Positions 1-5,719 are shown, numbered from the stretch's first letter. The stretch: 5,719 nt of DNA from an uncultured Thiotrichaceae bacterium (GCA_938038645.1 CALHTA010000115.1:1-5719); one strand, 5' to 3'. A program made the numbers and translations. Notes: generated from the sequence alone by a model not told the origin.

Positions 1-147
1 AAACAACAAACTCAAGTTGCACTTCATACCACCCAATACATGAACTCAGCTTGGGTACTTTATGAAAGCATGGGGTTTACACGATTTGAAGAAATTGATT
101 TTTTCCAGGGAGAGCTCCCTGTTTCTGGTTTTAGATTAGTGCTGTAA
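1..147 (+). CDS. GNAT-family N-acetyltransferase, C-terminal fragment
   Basis: The first 147 bases read open in frame 1 and end in TAA, giving the last 48 residues of a protein whose start lies left of the window. The stretch reading NSAWVLYESMGFTRFEEI matches the closing part of the GNAT fold, where an alanine helix followed by a 'LYE..GF.R' turn is conserved. The final strand here ends GFRLVL. GNAT enzymes move an acetyl group from acetyl-CoA to an amine on a small molecule or protein. The substrate cannot be told, because the acetyl-CoA-binding loop and substrate-specific parts are missing. The gene converges with the DUF349 gene, with 50 bp between the two stop codons. The family call is fairly secure from the C-terminal motif alone, but this is a short fragment. 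Confidence 0.75.
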   Translation, partial: KQQTQVALHTTQYMNSAWVLYESMGFTRFEEIDFFQGELPVSGFRLVL

Positions 148-168
148 CACCTAGTTGCAGCACTCATC
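134..168. terminator. Strong hairpin at the convergent gene ends, possible bidirectional terminator
   Basis: Bases 138-148 (AGTGCTGTAAC) pair with 154-164 (GTTGCAGCACT) in an 11-bp stem with one G-T wobble and a 5-base loop at 149-153. One mismatch further out, 134-136 pairs with 166-168, so the stem can lengthen by three more base pairs. The acetyltransferase TAA lies inside the left arm, and the stem sits just past the DUF349 stop codon on the other strand, where a shared transcript end is expected. Neither side has a clear T-tract, so it is not a textbook intrinsic terminator. It may instead protect RNA 3' ends or act with Rho. Confidence 0.45.
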
Positions 169-197
169 CAAATTTAATGCAATTGAGTATTAGTGAT

Positions 198-2963
198 TTA
201 CTTAAGTAACTTCTCAAAGCGCTCATCAAACTGATTCTGCAGCGCAGCTTCTGCACCCGGCATACATAGCCATTCAATTTTAAGATCATTCAGCCTAGCA
301 GCCACGCTGGTTGTTGCATGACCAATGCCTTGCTGAGTCATCCTTTCTAACTGCGTTTTCAAACGTAAATCTTTATCTTCTTTAGGGCTGTCAATGTCCA
401 TTAAGATTTCACTATCAATCAATAGCATTCTTCGCGCCGAACTATAACCTTCACGATCGGTGTCTCGTGCTTTCTCAAGGCGTTTAGCGAAGCGTTTCGC
501 ATAGCTCTTATTGCTCAGTTCGAGACCATTAATTTTTTCCTGAAGTGCTTCCACTTCGGCTTGCTCAGCGTCTACTGGAAGTTGCTCTAGCGCTGCACAA
601 AGTTGGGCTTTAGCAGCCAACGTTGACAGCTCATTATCAACCTTAGCTTTATCAAGACGTTCCTTAGCGCCGTCATAAGCGTTACACGCCTGGGCATACT
701 CTTTATTGAGTCGCTCGGTAATTTTTTCAGGAAGGCTACTTGGCAATGCAGGCAAATCTTTATATTGCGCCTGTAACGCTTCAAATTCTTTATCCGAAAC
801 GGTCAGATCCTGCGTTGATTTAGCTAGCGCCAAAATTTGTTTGTGGATGCTTTTGTAAGCTGCTATTTGCTCATCTTCAACAGACCGCTTCGCTTGTCGA
901 AGCTCTTGGATTTTCTGGTAAACCGCATCGCTACTGGCTTTAAATTTCAACCAAGCCGCTTGGTCTTCACCTCGTCGGGTCACACCAACTTGCTTCCATT
1001 TACTCTGCAAAAACTGAAGCTTTTCTAAACTTTGCTCGGTGACATCCTGCTCCAGCATTAAATCGAGTTGACCAGTTAATGCATGTTTATCAGCGATGTT
1101 TTTATCATATTCAATCGCCAGCTTTTCATTGATCTGATCTTTGAACTTAGACAGCTTGTTCCACTGCTTTTGGCCAGCCCCATGCTCAACATCCTTAACC
1201 TTTTTCCAGCTTTGCATGATCTGTGAAATACCATCTTCTACCGACTTATAGTCAGGCTTAGCATCCCAATCAGTCGACTCCAGTAGGTCTTTCATTTTGG
1301 CAATGAGTGGCTCACGCTTCTTAAGGTTTTCACGCTGAGTATCACGTCGCTGCTTGAAGAAAATAGAGCAAGGCTCATAAGCTTTATCGCCCGCTTCTTT
1401 GAATCGAGGCCAATAAGTGTCGCAAATATCTGAACTGCCCAGTGCCTTCCAAGCTTGCTGAAGCTTTTTAATTTCTACTGCTTGTTTGTCAGGATTTGGC
1501 GTTTCAATGTTTGCTAGCACTTCCATCTGCTCGCACAATTCAACCAGTTTTGGCTCAAGTGCAAAGTCTTTCCAGTCGCCCATTTTCTTGACCGATTCAG
1601 TTGCTTCTTGAATCCTTTCGTCAAGATGCTTGCGCTCTTTGCCTTCGTACCGACTAGCAGCGTTCACCACGACCGCAAGCTCTCTTTGTGCACGATTGAG
1701 CTCACCACGGTTGGCCGCTCCAAACAGGCGGTTTATTTTTTTGTGTAAATTATCTAGCGCCTCTTTTGCTTTCTTACGCTCATGCTGAGCAGCGTTTAAT
1801 ACTTTTTTCGCTTCCACAACAGCTTCGTTTGATGAGGTTAAAGCGGGGAAATTACCGGACCACTCTGACTTGTCAGTGGCTCCCAAAACTGCTTTTGCTT
1901 GCGGCATTGAAGCGTCACTGTCGGCTTCGCGAAAAGCGCCAACGCTTCGAGCAATGGCAACCGCTGACTCAACTGACTTAGCGGCTTGGGTAAATCGTTC
2001 ACTAGTGTCAGCGCTGTGCGGAGTCACTTCAGACTCTTTGTTCCACTGCCATCTCAAATCGCTAAGCTCATCGTTTAGCGCTGTACTCTCTGCAAGCAAT
2101 TTATCCAGAGGGTAAGCGGCAACGTTAGTGCAAACTGTTTCTAATCGCTTAACAATTTCTTCCTGATTTTGCTCAGACAAAGCGACAGCCATGTGCTGTT
2201 TCACATCAGCATCAACTTTAGTGAATGCGGTTTGGTAAAGCGCCTTTTCAGTTTCTGACGGTTCAAAATCTAAGGTATCCCAGCTTTTTGATAGGCTGAA
2301 AAATTTGACCTTAATCTCATCGCTCCAAGCGATATATCGAGCAAGTGCTTCCATCTTTTCACGAATAGACTTGGCTAAAGCTGCGTTCTCAAGGTCGAGC
2401 TTTTCTTTGGCATGGATTAAATCAATCTTTCCTTTAATCACTTTCTCAGCGTTTTTGTCACGGCCTTTTAAGTTCTTTCGTGCAATTTCGAGTGGGCCGA
2501 TGCTCTGTATTTTCTCTGCAACCATGACGCGAGTAGCGCTGTATTGAATATCAGAGATAATCTTTGCCTGCTCCAATTCATCAAGACCTAATAAGATCTC
2601 ATTTCGAAGTTCAGCATCTGGGCAATATTTTGCAACGAGCAGACTCGCTTTAGGATTTCGCCCCAGAAAGGCCCTGCAATCGGTAACCGAGAATGAATCC
2701 GACTGGATTAAGTGACGAAAAGCCGTTTCAGCAACTTCTCTACTCTCAGTGTTCGTATGCGACAAACGAAGATTATACAAAGCCTGGGGAGAAGAAATCT
2801 TGGCCATTGCAGCATCGCGTACACCAGCATCAACATCATTAGCGGCTAGCTTTTCGAGTATCTCTTGATTGGAGGCAACAGAAACATCGATGTCCGCTAT
2901 AAAACGAAGCCTTTTATCGATTGATTTACTTTTCCAGCTTGGCTTAAAGAGACTTTTTAGCAT
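198..2963 (-). CDS. Large DUF349 domain-containing protein
   Basis: This 921-residue protein has no signal peptide or membrane segment and is largely helical and highly charged, so it is probably cytoplasmic. The N-terminal part (about 30-180) has a helical-repeat look, with a HEAT-like stretch at 40-58 (ANDVDAGVRDAAMAKISSP). A long, probably coiled-coil middle follows. Three DUF349-type repeats lie at about 475-540, 553-620 and 627-690. Each pairs a tryptophan motif (LQQAWKALG, QSWKKVK, QSKWKQVG) with a later aromatic motif (YWPRFKEA, QWNKLSKF, AWLKFKAS). The C-terminal segment around 844-880 (RRMLLIDSEILMDIDSPKED, then LRLKTQLERM) matches the conserved tail of long proteobacterial DUF349 proteins. 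The biochemical role is not established to my knowledge. The ATG at 2963-2961 is preceded by TAGG six bases upstream, a modest ribosome-binding site. It is transcribed alone, divergent from the YHYH pair. Confidence 0.88.
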   Translation of the reverse strand: MLKSLFKPSWKSKSIDKRLRFIADIDVSVASNQEILEKLAANDVDAGVRDAAMAKISSPQALYNLRLSHTNTESREVAETAFRHLIQSDSFSVTDCRAFLGRNPKASLLVAKYCPDAELRNEILLGLDELEQAKIISDIQYSATRVMVAEKIQSIGPLEIARKNLKGRDKNAEKVIKGKIDLIHAKEKLDLENAALAKSIREKMEALARYIAWSDEIKVKFFSLSKSWDTLDFEPSETEKALYQTAFTKVDADVKQHMAVALSEQNQEEIVKRLETVCTNVAAYPLDKLLAESTALNDELSDLRWQWNKESEVTPHSADTSERFTQAAKSVESAVAIARSVGAFREADSDASMPQAKAVLGATDKSEWSGNFPALTSSNEAVVEAKKVLNAAQHERKKAKEALDNLHKKINRLFGAANRGELNRAQRELAVVVNAASRYEGKERKHLDERIQEATESVKKMGDWKDFALEPKLVELCEQMEVLANIETPNPDKQAVEIKKLQQAWKALGSSDICDTYWPRFKEAGDKAYEPCSIFFKQRRDTQRENLKKREPLIAKMKDLLESTDWDAKPDYKSVEDGISQIMQSWKKVKDVEHGAGQKQWNKLSKFKDQINEKLAIEYDKNIADKHALTGQLDLMLEQDVTEQSLEKLQFLQSKWKQVGVTRRGEDQAAWLKFKASSDAVYQKIQELRQAKRSVEDEQIAAYKSIHKQILALAKSTQDLTVSDKEFEALQAQYKDLPALPSSLPEKITERLNKEYAQACNAYDGAKERLDKAKVDNELSTLAAKAQLCAALEQLPVDAEQAEVEALQEKINGLELSNKSYAKRFAKRLEKARDTDREGYSSARRMLLIDSEILMDIDSPKEDKDLRLKTQLERMTQQGIGHATTSVAARLNDLKIEWLCMPGAEAALQNQFDERFEKLLK

Positions 2964-2999
2964 TTGAAACCTATGTTGTTGCTTTTCTGTTGACCGTTA

Positions 3000-3015
3000 A
3001 ACTTTAGTAAAAGTT
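3000..3015. repeat. Perfect 6-bp inverted repeat with 4-base spacer upstream of the DUF349 gene
   Basis: AACTTT at 3000-3005 and AAAGTT at 3010-3015 flank AGTA. The repeat lies 37 bp upstream of the DUF349 ATG, so it could be an operator near its promoter or a hairpin in its 5' leader. AT-rich repeats of this size also occur by chance. I found no convincing -35/-10 pair for the DUF349 gene in this region. Confidence 0.3.
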
Positions 3016-3086
3016 CGACGCACTCGCTGAGGGGGTAGATTTTCGGCTATAAGCTTCCAATACACAAGAGATGCTCGTCTCATGGG

Positions 3087-3107
3087 AGTGTTTACTTTAC
3101 AAACACT
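3087..3107. promoter_or_regulatory. Inverted repeat with 7-bp arms, candidate operator of the jelly-roll/YHYH operon
   Basis: AGTGTTT (3087-3093) and AAACACT (3101-3107) are perfect reverse complements separated by ACTTTAC. The arm centres are 14 bp apart. The site sits 82 bp upstream of the first operon start codon and touches a candidate -35 element (TTTACA, 3107-3112). ACTTTAC recurs directly at 3105-3111. The geometry fits a dimeric DNA-binding regulator, but no regulator gene is visible in the window and I cannot name a family. Because the region is divergent, it could also act on the DUF349 gene. Confidence 0.4.
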
Positions 3108-3134
3108 TTACACTGCACTAACCCAAATTAACAT
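3107..3134 (+). promoter_or_regulatory. Tentative sigma-70-like promoter for the jelly-roll/YHYH operon
   Basis: TTTACA (3107-3112) matches five of six bases of the -35 consensus. TAACAT (3129-3134) matches four of six of the -10 consensus, and the spacing is 16 bp. A transcript from here would have a leader of roughly 50 bases before the ATG at 3190. CATAAT at 3145-3150 is a better -10 match but has no -35 partner. This is a weak assignment by eye. Confidence 0.25.
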
Positions 3135-3189
3135 TAGCCTATCTCATAATTAATCTATACCCGTTCCCACCAACCAATGAGAGAAAAAG

Positions 3190-3834
3190 ATGAAACGATA
3201 TCCACTCCTTGCTACCTGTACTTTATGTTTATTAACTCAAGCCGTTTCAGCTGAAACCTATACCGCCGAAGTATGGGCCGATAATTGGTTTGAGATGAGC
3301 ATTAACGGAGTCAAAGTTGCTGAAGACAGCGTCCCTATTACCACCGAAAGGTCGTTTAATGCTGAGCGCTTTTCATTTGATGCAAAACTTCCTTTCTCAA
3401 TCGGCTTGAAAGCCATGGATTTCAAAGAAAACAATAGTGGCCTTGAGTACATTGGCTCACGCAGACAACAAATGGGAGATGGCGGGGTCATCGCACAGAT
3501 ACGTAATAGCAAAGGAGAGTTAGTCGCTGCAACCGACGGCACTTGGCAATGTTTGGTCACCCACGAAGCGCCTTTAGACAAGAGCTGTGCAGATAAAGAA
3601 AACCCAATCGCGGGAGAAGGCAGCTATAGGTTTAACGAGGTTGAGACACCGACCGATTGGACTCTCCTAGATTTTGATGACAGTGACTGGACAAATGCTC
3701 AAGTTTATTCAGAGAGCGAAGTAAGGCCTAAAGATGGTTACAACCGCATCAATTGGGCTGACGAAGCAAAGCTCATTTGGGGACCAGATCTTGAGACTGA
3801 CAACACACTACTGTGCAGAACGGTGGTTAATTAA
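3190..3834 (+). CDS. Exported protein with galactose-binding-like (jelly-roll) features, function unknown
   Basis: The 214-residue product starts with a Sec signal peptide: Lys2-Arg3, a hydrophobic core at about 5-18, and probable cleavage after VSA at 19-21. The mature part of about 193 residues looks like a beta-sandwich. ADNWFEMSINGVKV (30-43) resembles the 'ADN...vyvNG..v' strand pair of galactose-binding-like domains. TDGTWQC (115-121) and DFDDSDWTNA (161-170) resemble the 'DGsW.c' and 'FDDS.W..A' turns of carbohydrate-binding jelly rolls attached to glycosidases. The C-terminus reads AKLIWGPDLETDNTLLCR. No catalytic domain is attached, so it may bind a ligand or partner rather than act as an enzyme. 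The mature part has three cysteines (121, 133, 209), an odd number. A purine-rich GAGAGA (3179-3184) precedes the ATG by five bases. The gene is followed with no gap by the YHYH gene. The fold is inferred from motifs only. Confidence 0.8.
   Translation: MKRYPLLATCTLCLLTQAVSAETYTAEVWADNWFEMSINGVKVAEDSVPITTERSFNAERFSFDAKLPFSIGLKAMDFKENNSGLEYIGSRRQQMGDGGVIAQIRNSKGELVAATDGTWQCLVTHEAPLDKSCADKENPIAGEGSYRFNEVETPTDWTLLDFDDSDWTNAQVYSESEVRPKDGYNRINWADEAKLIWGPDLETDNTLLCRTVVN
3821..3826 (+). promoter_or_regulatory. Ribosome-binding site of the YHYH gene inside the upstream gene
   Basis: CGGTGG ends eight bases before the ATG at 3835 and is the only G-rich stretch in range. It lies inside the last codons of the jelly-roll gene. 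The stop codon TAA (3832-3834) directly abuts the ATG, so a terminating ribosome would be positioned to restart. This supports the 3835 start and translational coupling. Confidence 0.5.
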
Positions 3835-4821
3835 ATGAGAATTTCTAACTTACTGATGCGTGGGCGCGCGCTCCAAGCTTGTAGTGCTATTTTAGCTATG
3901 CTTTTAGCTGCTCCTGCACAAGCCCATGATGATCACTGTAAGGACGTTCAAGAGTCCGTATTCTTAGCAGGGTTCGCCGACAGCGTTGAAGTTGATTGCC
4001 AAGGTGGCTACGCCGTTATCAAGTCAGATACCTACCCAGATCATGAACTAATGACCGGCATCGTAGGAACAAACGAACAAACTGCAGTCCCTGCGGAATA
4101 CGCTGCGCCGATTCGACTTAACCCAACACTCGAAAAAACACCTAAAACACGGGATGCAGCACTCGGAGTTGCGGTAAACGGTGTGCCAATTTATGACTAT
4201 ACTGGCGGCGGTGAGATGAGCCAAGCAGATCTTCACCATCATCAAACCAGGCACGATACCCTTTTAACTAAGCAACTGGATAACTGTGGGGGTCATGCTG
4301 GTCGCGGGGATGACTATCACTATCATGTAAAACCAACATGCATGATTGATAATATGAAAAACGCTAATGATAATCCAATCATAGGCTGGGCTTTCGATGG
4401 GTTTCCAATCTACGGTGACGATAACCCTGATGGCTCTAAGATCCTGGAAACAGCCTTAGATATCTGCAATGGTCAAGCGGATCCAACTTATGGCTACCGC
4501 TATCACACCTCAGAATCTGCTCCCTACATCATTCAATGCCTTATGGGAGAAGTAGATGACGTTAGAAATTTACCCCGCGTTCCCCCACTAAAAGCGGCTA
4601 GCGGTGGCCCAGGTATGCCCAGCGGAAGACCTCCACGCGGCGGAGTGCAAGACCTTGTATTCACACAGAACATTGATGGCAAACGTCGTATGCAATACAG
4701 TTATGAAGGCAATGATTATTTCATTGAATACACGAGTTCAGATAAGCCAAACTGTTTTAACTTCCTAAGCCGAACGATAACTAACCAAGGCGAAGTTAAA
4801 TCAGGAGAATACTGCCGCTAA
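3835..4821 (+). CDS. Exported YHYH-domain protein
   Basis: The 328-residue product carries the family hallmark YHYH at 161-164, inside CGGHAGRGDDYHYHVKPTC (151-169). This is followed by the conserved IIGWAFDGFPIYG (182-194) and a second related motif, YRYHTSESAPYIIQCLMG (221-238). These mark a YHYH family protein, whose biochemical role is not known to me. A Sec signal peptide is likely: an Arg-containing n-region, a hydrophobic core at about 17-26, and cleavage after AQA (28-30). The mature chain would begin HDDH. More histidines cluster at 134-140. Eight cysteines remain after cleavage (35, 55, 151, 169, 211, 235, 307, 327), consistent with disulfides in the periplasm or outside. A Gly/Pro/Arg-rich linker (about 254-270) separates the domain from a 57-residue Cys-containing tail. 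The histidine content invites a metal-binding guess, but none is shown. It is the second gene of the operon, and no clear terminator follows it. Confidence 0.88.
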   Translation: MRISNLLMRGRALQACSAILAMLLAAPAQAHDDHCKDVQESVFLAGFADSVEVDCQGGYAVIKSDTYPDHELMTGIVGTNEQTAVPAEYAAPIRLNPTLEKTPKTRDAALGVAVNGVPIYDYTGGGEMSQADLHHHQTRHDTLLTKQLDNCGGHAGRGDDYHYHVKPTCMIDNMKNANDNPIIGWAFDGFPIYGDDNPDGSKILETALDICNGQADPTYGYRYHTSESAPYIIQCLMGEVDDVRNLPRVPPLKAASGGPGMPSGRPPRGGVQDLVFTQNIDGKRRMQYSYEGNDYFIEYTSSDKPNCFNFLSRTITNQGEVKSGEYCR

Positions 4822-4869
4822 TAACACAAGAAAATATTTAGTGCAAAATTCCCTCATTAATTATGGCTA

Positions 4870-4897
4870 TTATCTAGTAACATAAATATCTAGATAA
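4870..4897. repeat. Perfect 8-bp inverted repeat with 12-bp spacer
   Basis: TTATCTAG (4870-4877) and CTAGATAA (4890-4897) are exact reverse complements. The right arm also lies in the self-complementary TATCTAGATA (4887-4896). Centre-to-centre spacing is 20 bp, about two helical turns, as expected for a dimeric regulator. Possible -10 elements (TAAAAT 4895-4900, TATAAC 4905-4910) lie at or just past the right arm, so it could be an operator for the GGDEF gene. A weak 3'-end hairpin for the YHYH transcript is the alternative, but no T-tract follows. Confidence 0.4.
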
Positions 4898-4941
4898 AAT
4901 GCTCTATAACTTTAGGCATAACAATAATTAATGCTGGGAAT

Positions 4942-4955
4942 TACACTATTGTGTA
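4942..4955. repeat. Small inverted repeat upstream of the GGDEF gene
   Basis: TACAC (4942-4946) and GTGTA (4951-4955) flank TATT. The 14-bp element lies 65 bp upstream of the GGDEF start and 11 bp left of another small inverted repeat. It could be a protein-binding site or a short leader hairpin. On its own it is within what chance gives in AT-rich DNA. Confidence 0.25.
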
Positions 4956-4966
4956 GTTCTTTGTTG

Positions 4967-4981
4967 GTCACGTCTTGTGAC
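4967..4981. repeat. GTCAC/GTGAC inverted repeat upstream of the GGDEF gene
   Basis: GTCAC (4967-4971) and GTGAC (4977-4981) flank GTCTT, 39 bp upstream of the GGDEF start codon. The half-sites resemble CRP-type half-sites, but their orientation (GTCAC outward, GTGAC inward) and 5-bp spacer do not match the CRP consensus TGTGA-N6-TCACA. It may be an operator or a leader hairpin. Confidence 0.3.
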
Positions 4982-5020
4982 ACACTTTAACCATACAAAA
5001 TTTCAACGAACGGACTCGTT

Positions 5021-5719
5021 ATGAAAGATCTCGTTATGGTCGATGTCCAAGAACGTTTAAACATTATAAAAAAAGACGCGCTTGATAAGTTATCGATTTA
5101 TCTATCAGTATCAATATTCTTCTTGTTCATCGCCTTCTTACTTCGCCTTAAAGACTTTGATTGGCAAAACCTTTATTACCTTCACTTCATCTGCTTTGTT
5201 ATCGGCACAGCCGTAGTCGCTTTTAATAAGAGGTTATCTTATAAAACCATTATATATAGCTATCTCACACTGGGTTTTGTCATCACTTATGTGGAGTTGA
5301 TGAGTCTGGGAATATCTGGAACGGGTGAGCTTGTTGCACTCTTCTGCATCATGCTTTCACTTTTTTATCTCGATAACAAATCAACCATATTAATTGGATT
5401 AATCATCCTTCTCTTGTATACGTTTGCTTTCTACCAATTTTTTACTGGGGCCAGTTCGTTAAGCGCCAATGACTCCGCATTTTTCTCATGGACTTCGGCA
5501 TGGGTTGGGCGACTTATTTCTTACACAGCATTTTTTGCAATCATTGGCATGAGTATATTCCACCTACAAACCCAAATTATTAAGCTCTTGGAAAAAGTAG
5601 AAAAGCAAAAAAAGACCATCCAAGGGCAAAAAAAGTTTATTGAGCATCTAGCCAATCATGATGCATTAACCGGCCTTCCTTCCCAGAGAATTGTTGATAA
5701 GCGAATAGAAGAAGCACTA
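5021..5719 (+). CDS. Membrane-anchored GGDEF-domain protein (putative diguanylate cyclase), N-terminal part
   Basis: The frame stays open from ATG 5021 to the right edge, giving 233 residues. After a short cytoplasmic head come six probable membrane helices at about 26-41, 52-68, 77-98, 102-117, 121-141 and 160-181. Positive residues after helices 2, 4 and 6 (K70-R71, K120, K188) place the C-terminus inside the cell. A Lys/Gln/Glu-rich coiled-coil linker spans about 183-208. EHLANHDALTGLPSQRIVDK (208-227) is the classic opening of a GGDEF domain (usually 'a.hD.LTgLpNR'), with Ser-Gln in place of the usual Asn-Arg. GGDEF enzymes make cyclic di-GMP from two GTP, and the membrane part would be the sensor. 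I cannot match that part to a named sensor family. The GG(D/E)EF signature, inhibitory site and any EAL domain are outside the window. A second in-frame ATG at 5036 is an alternative start. Confidence 0.87.
   Translation, partial: MKDLVMVDVQERLNIIKKDALDKLSIYLSVSIFFLFIAFLLRLKDFDWQNLYYLHFICFVIGTAVVAFNKRLSYKTIIYSYLTLGFVITYVELMSLGISGTGELVALFCIMLSLFYLDNKSTILIGLIILLLYTFAFYQFFTGASSLSANDSAFFSWTSAWVGRLISYTAFFAIIGMSIFHLQTQIIKLLEKVEKQKKTIQGQKKFIEHLANHDALTGLPSQRIVDKRIEEAL

Noticed and set aside
587..784. Short minus-strand open frame inside the DUF349 gene
   Set aside because: It is an alternative frame on the same strand as the long gene, with a composition unlike a real protein and no domain.
837..2547. 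Several short plus-strand open frames (e.g. 837-1028, 1766-1981, 1870-2115, 2305-2547) antisense to the DUF349 gene
   Set aside because: They lie wholly inside a well-supported 921-residue gene, lack convincing ribosome-binding sites and encode no recognisable domain, so they are reading-frame shadows.
3874..3885. Possible lipobox LQAC (residues 13-16) in the YHYH signal peptide
   Set aside because: The cysteine comes before the hydrophobic core rather than after it, and the -2 residue is Gln. The AQA site at 28-30 is a better signal peptidase I site.
3258..4254. Minus-strand open frames at 3258-3581 and 4048-4254
   Set aside because: Both are antisense to genes with clear signal peptides and family motifs, and neither product resembles a known protein.
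4822..4870. Intrinsic terminator directly after the YHYH gene
   Set aside because: There is no GC-rich stem followed by a T-tract. The only palindromic bits, such as AAATATTT, are short and AT-only.
4967..4986. CRP-type binding site upstream of the GGDEF gene
   Set aside because: A TGTGA half-site is present at 4976-4980 but no TCACA follows at the required 6-bp spacing. The GTCAC/GTGAC pair has the wrong orientation for the consensus.
1..5719. Mobile element, defence island, CRISPR or phage signature
   Set aside because: I saw no transposase, integrase, terminal inverted repeats, regularly spaced direct repeats or tRNA-associated attachment site on either strand. The genes look like ordinary chromosomal ones.

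Overview
The window looks like chromosomal core or near-core DNA from a gammaproteobacterium, probably marine. The base composition is moderate and slightly AT-leaning. It carries a very long DUF349 protein of the gammaproteobacterial type, Sec-exported small proteins and a membrane-anchored GGDEF protein. Genus is not assignable by eye. I see no insertion sequence, phage gene, tRNA, rRNA or CRISPR array.

Layout, left to right. Positions 1-147 (+) hold the last 48 codons of a GNAT-type N-acetyltransferase. It converges on a 921-residue DUF349 protein on the minus strand (198-2963), and a strong 11-bp hairpin overlaps the acetyltransferase stop codon between them. A 226-bp divergent intergenic region (2964-3189) follows. 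It contains a 16-bp hairpin-like repeat near the DUF349 start and a 7-7-7 inverted repeat next to a weak candidate promoter for the rightward genes.

The two rightward genes form a tight bicistron. The first (3190-3834) encodes an exported 214-residue protein with galactose-binding-like jelly-roll features. The second (3835-4821) encodes an exported 328-residue YHYH-domain protein. Its ATG directly follows the upstream TAA with no base between them, which suggests translational coupling and a shared extracytoplasmic job. Neither protein has a function I can name. This pair is the most interesting part of the window.

A 199-bp AT-rich intergenic region (4822-5020) has three separate inverted repeats. 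After it, a signalling gene starts at 5021 and runs off the right edge. It has six predicted membrane helices, a coiled-coil linker and the first part of a GGDEF (diguanylate cyclase-type) domain. The GGDEF signature lies beyond the window, so its catalytic competence cannot be judged.

The transcription units are therefore: the acetyltransferase (+), the DUF349 gene (-), the jelly-roll/YHYH pair (+), and the GGDEF gene (+), the last probably on its own promoter. Nothing in the sequence links the c-di-GMP gene functionally to the exported pair beyond adjacency and shared direction.
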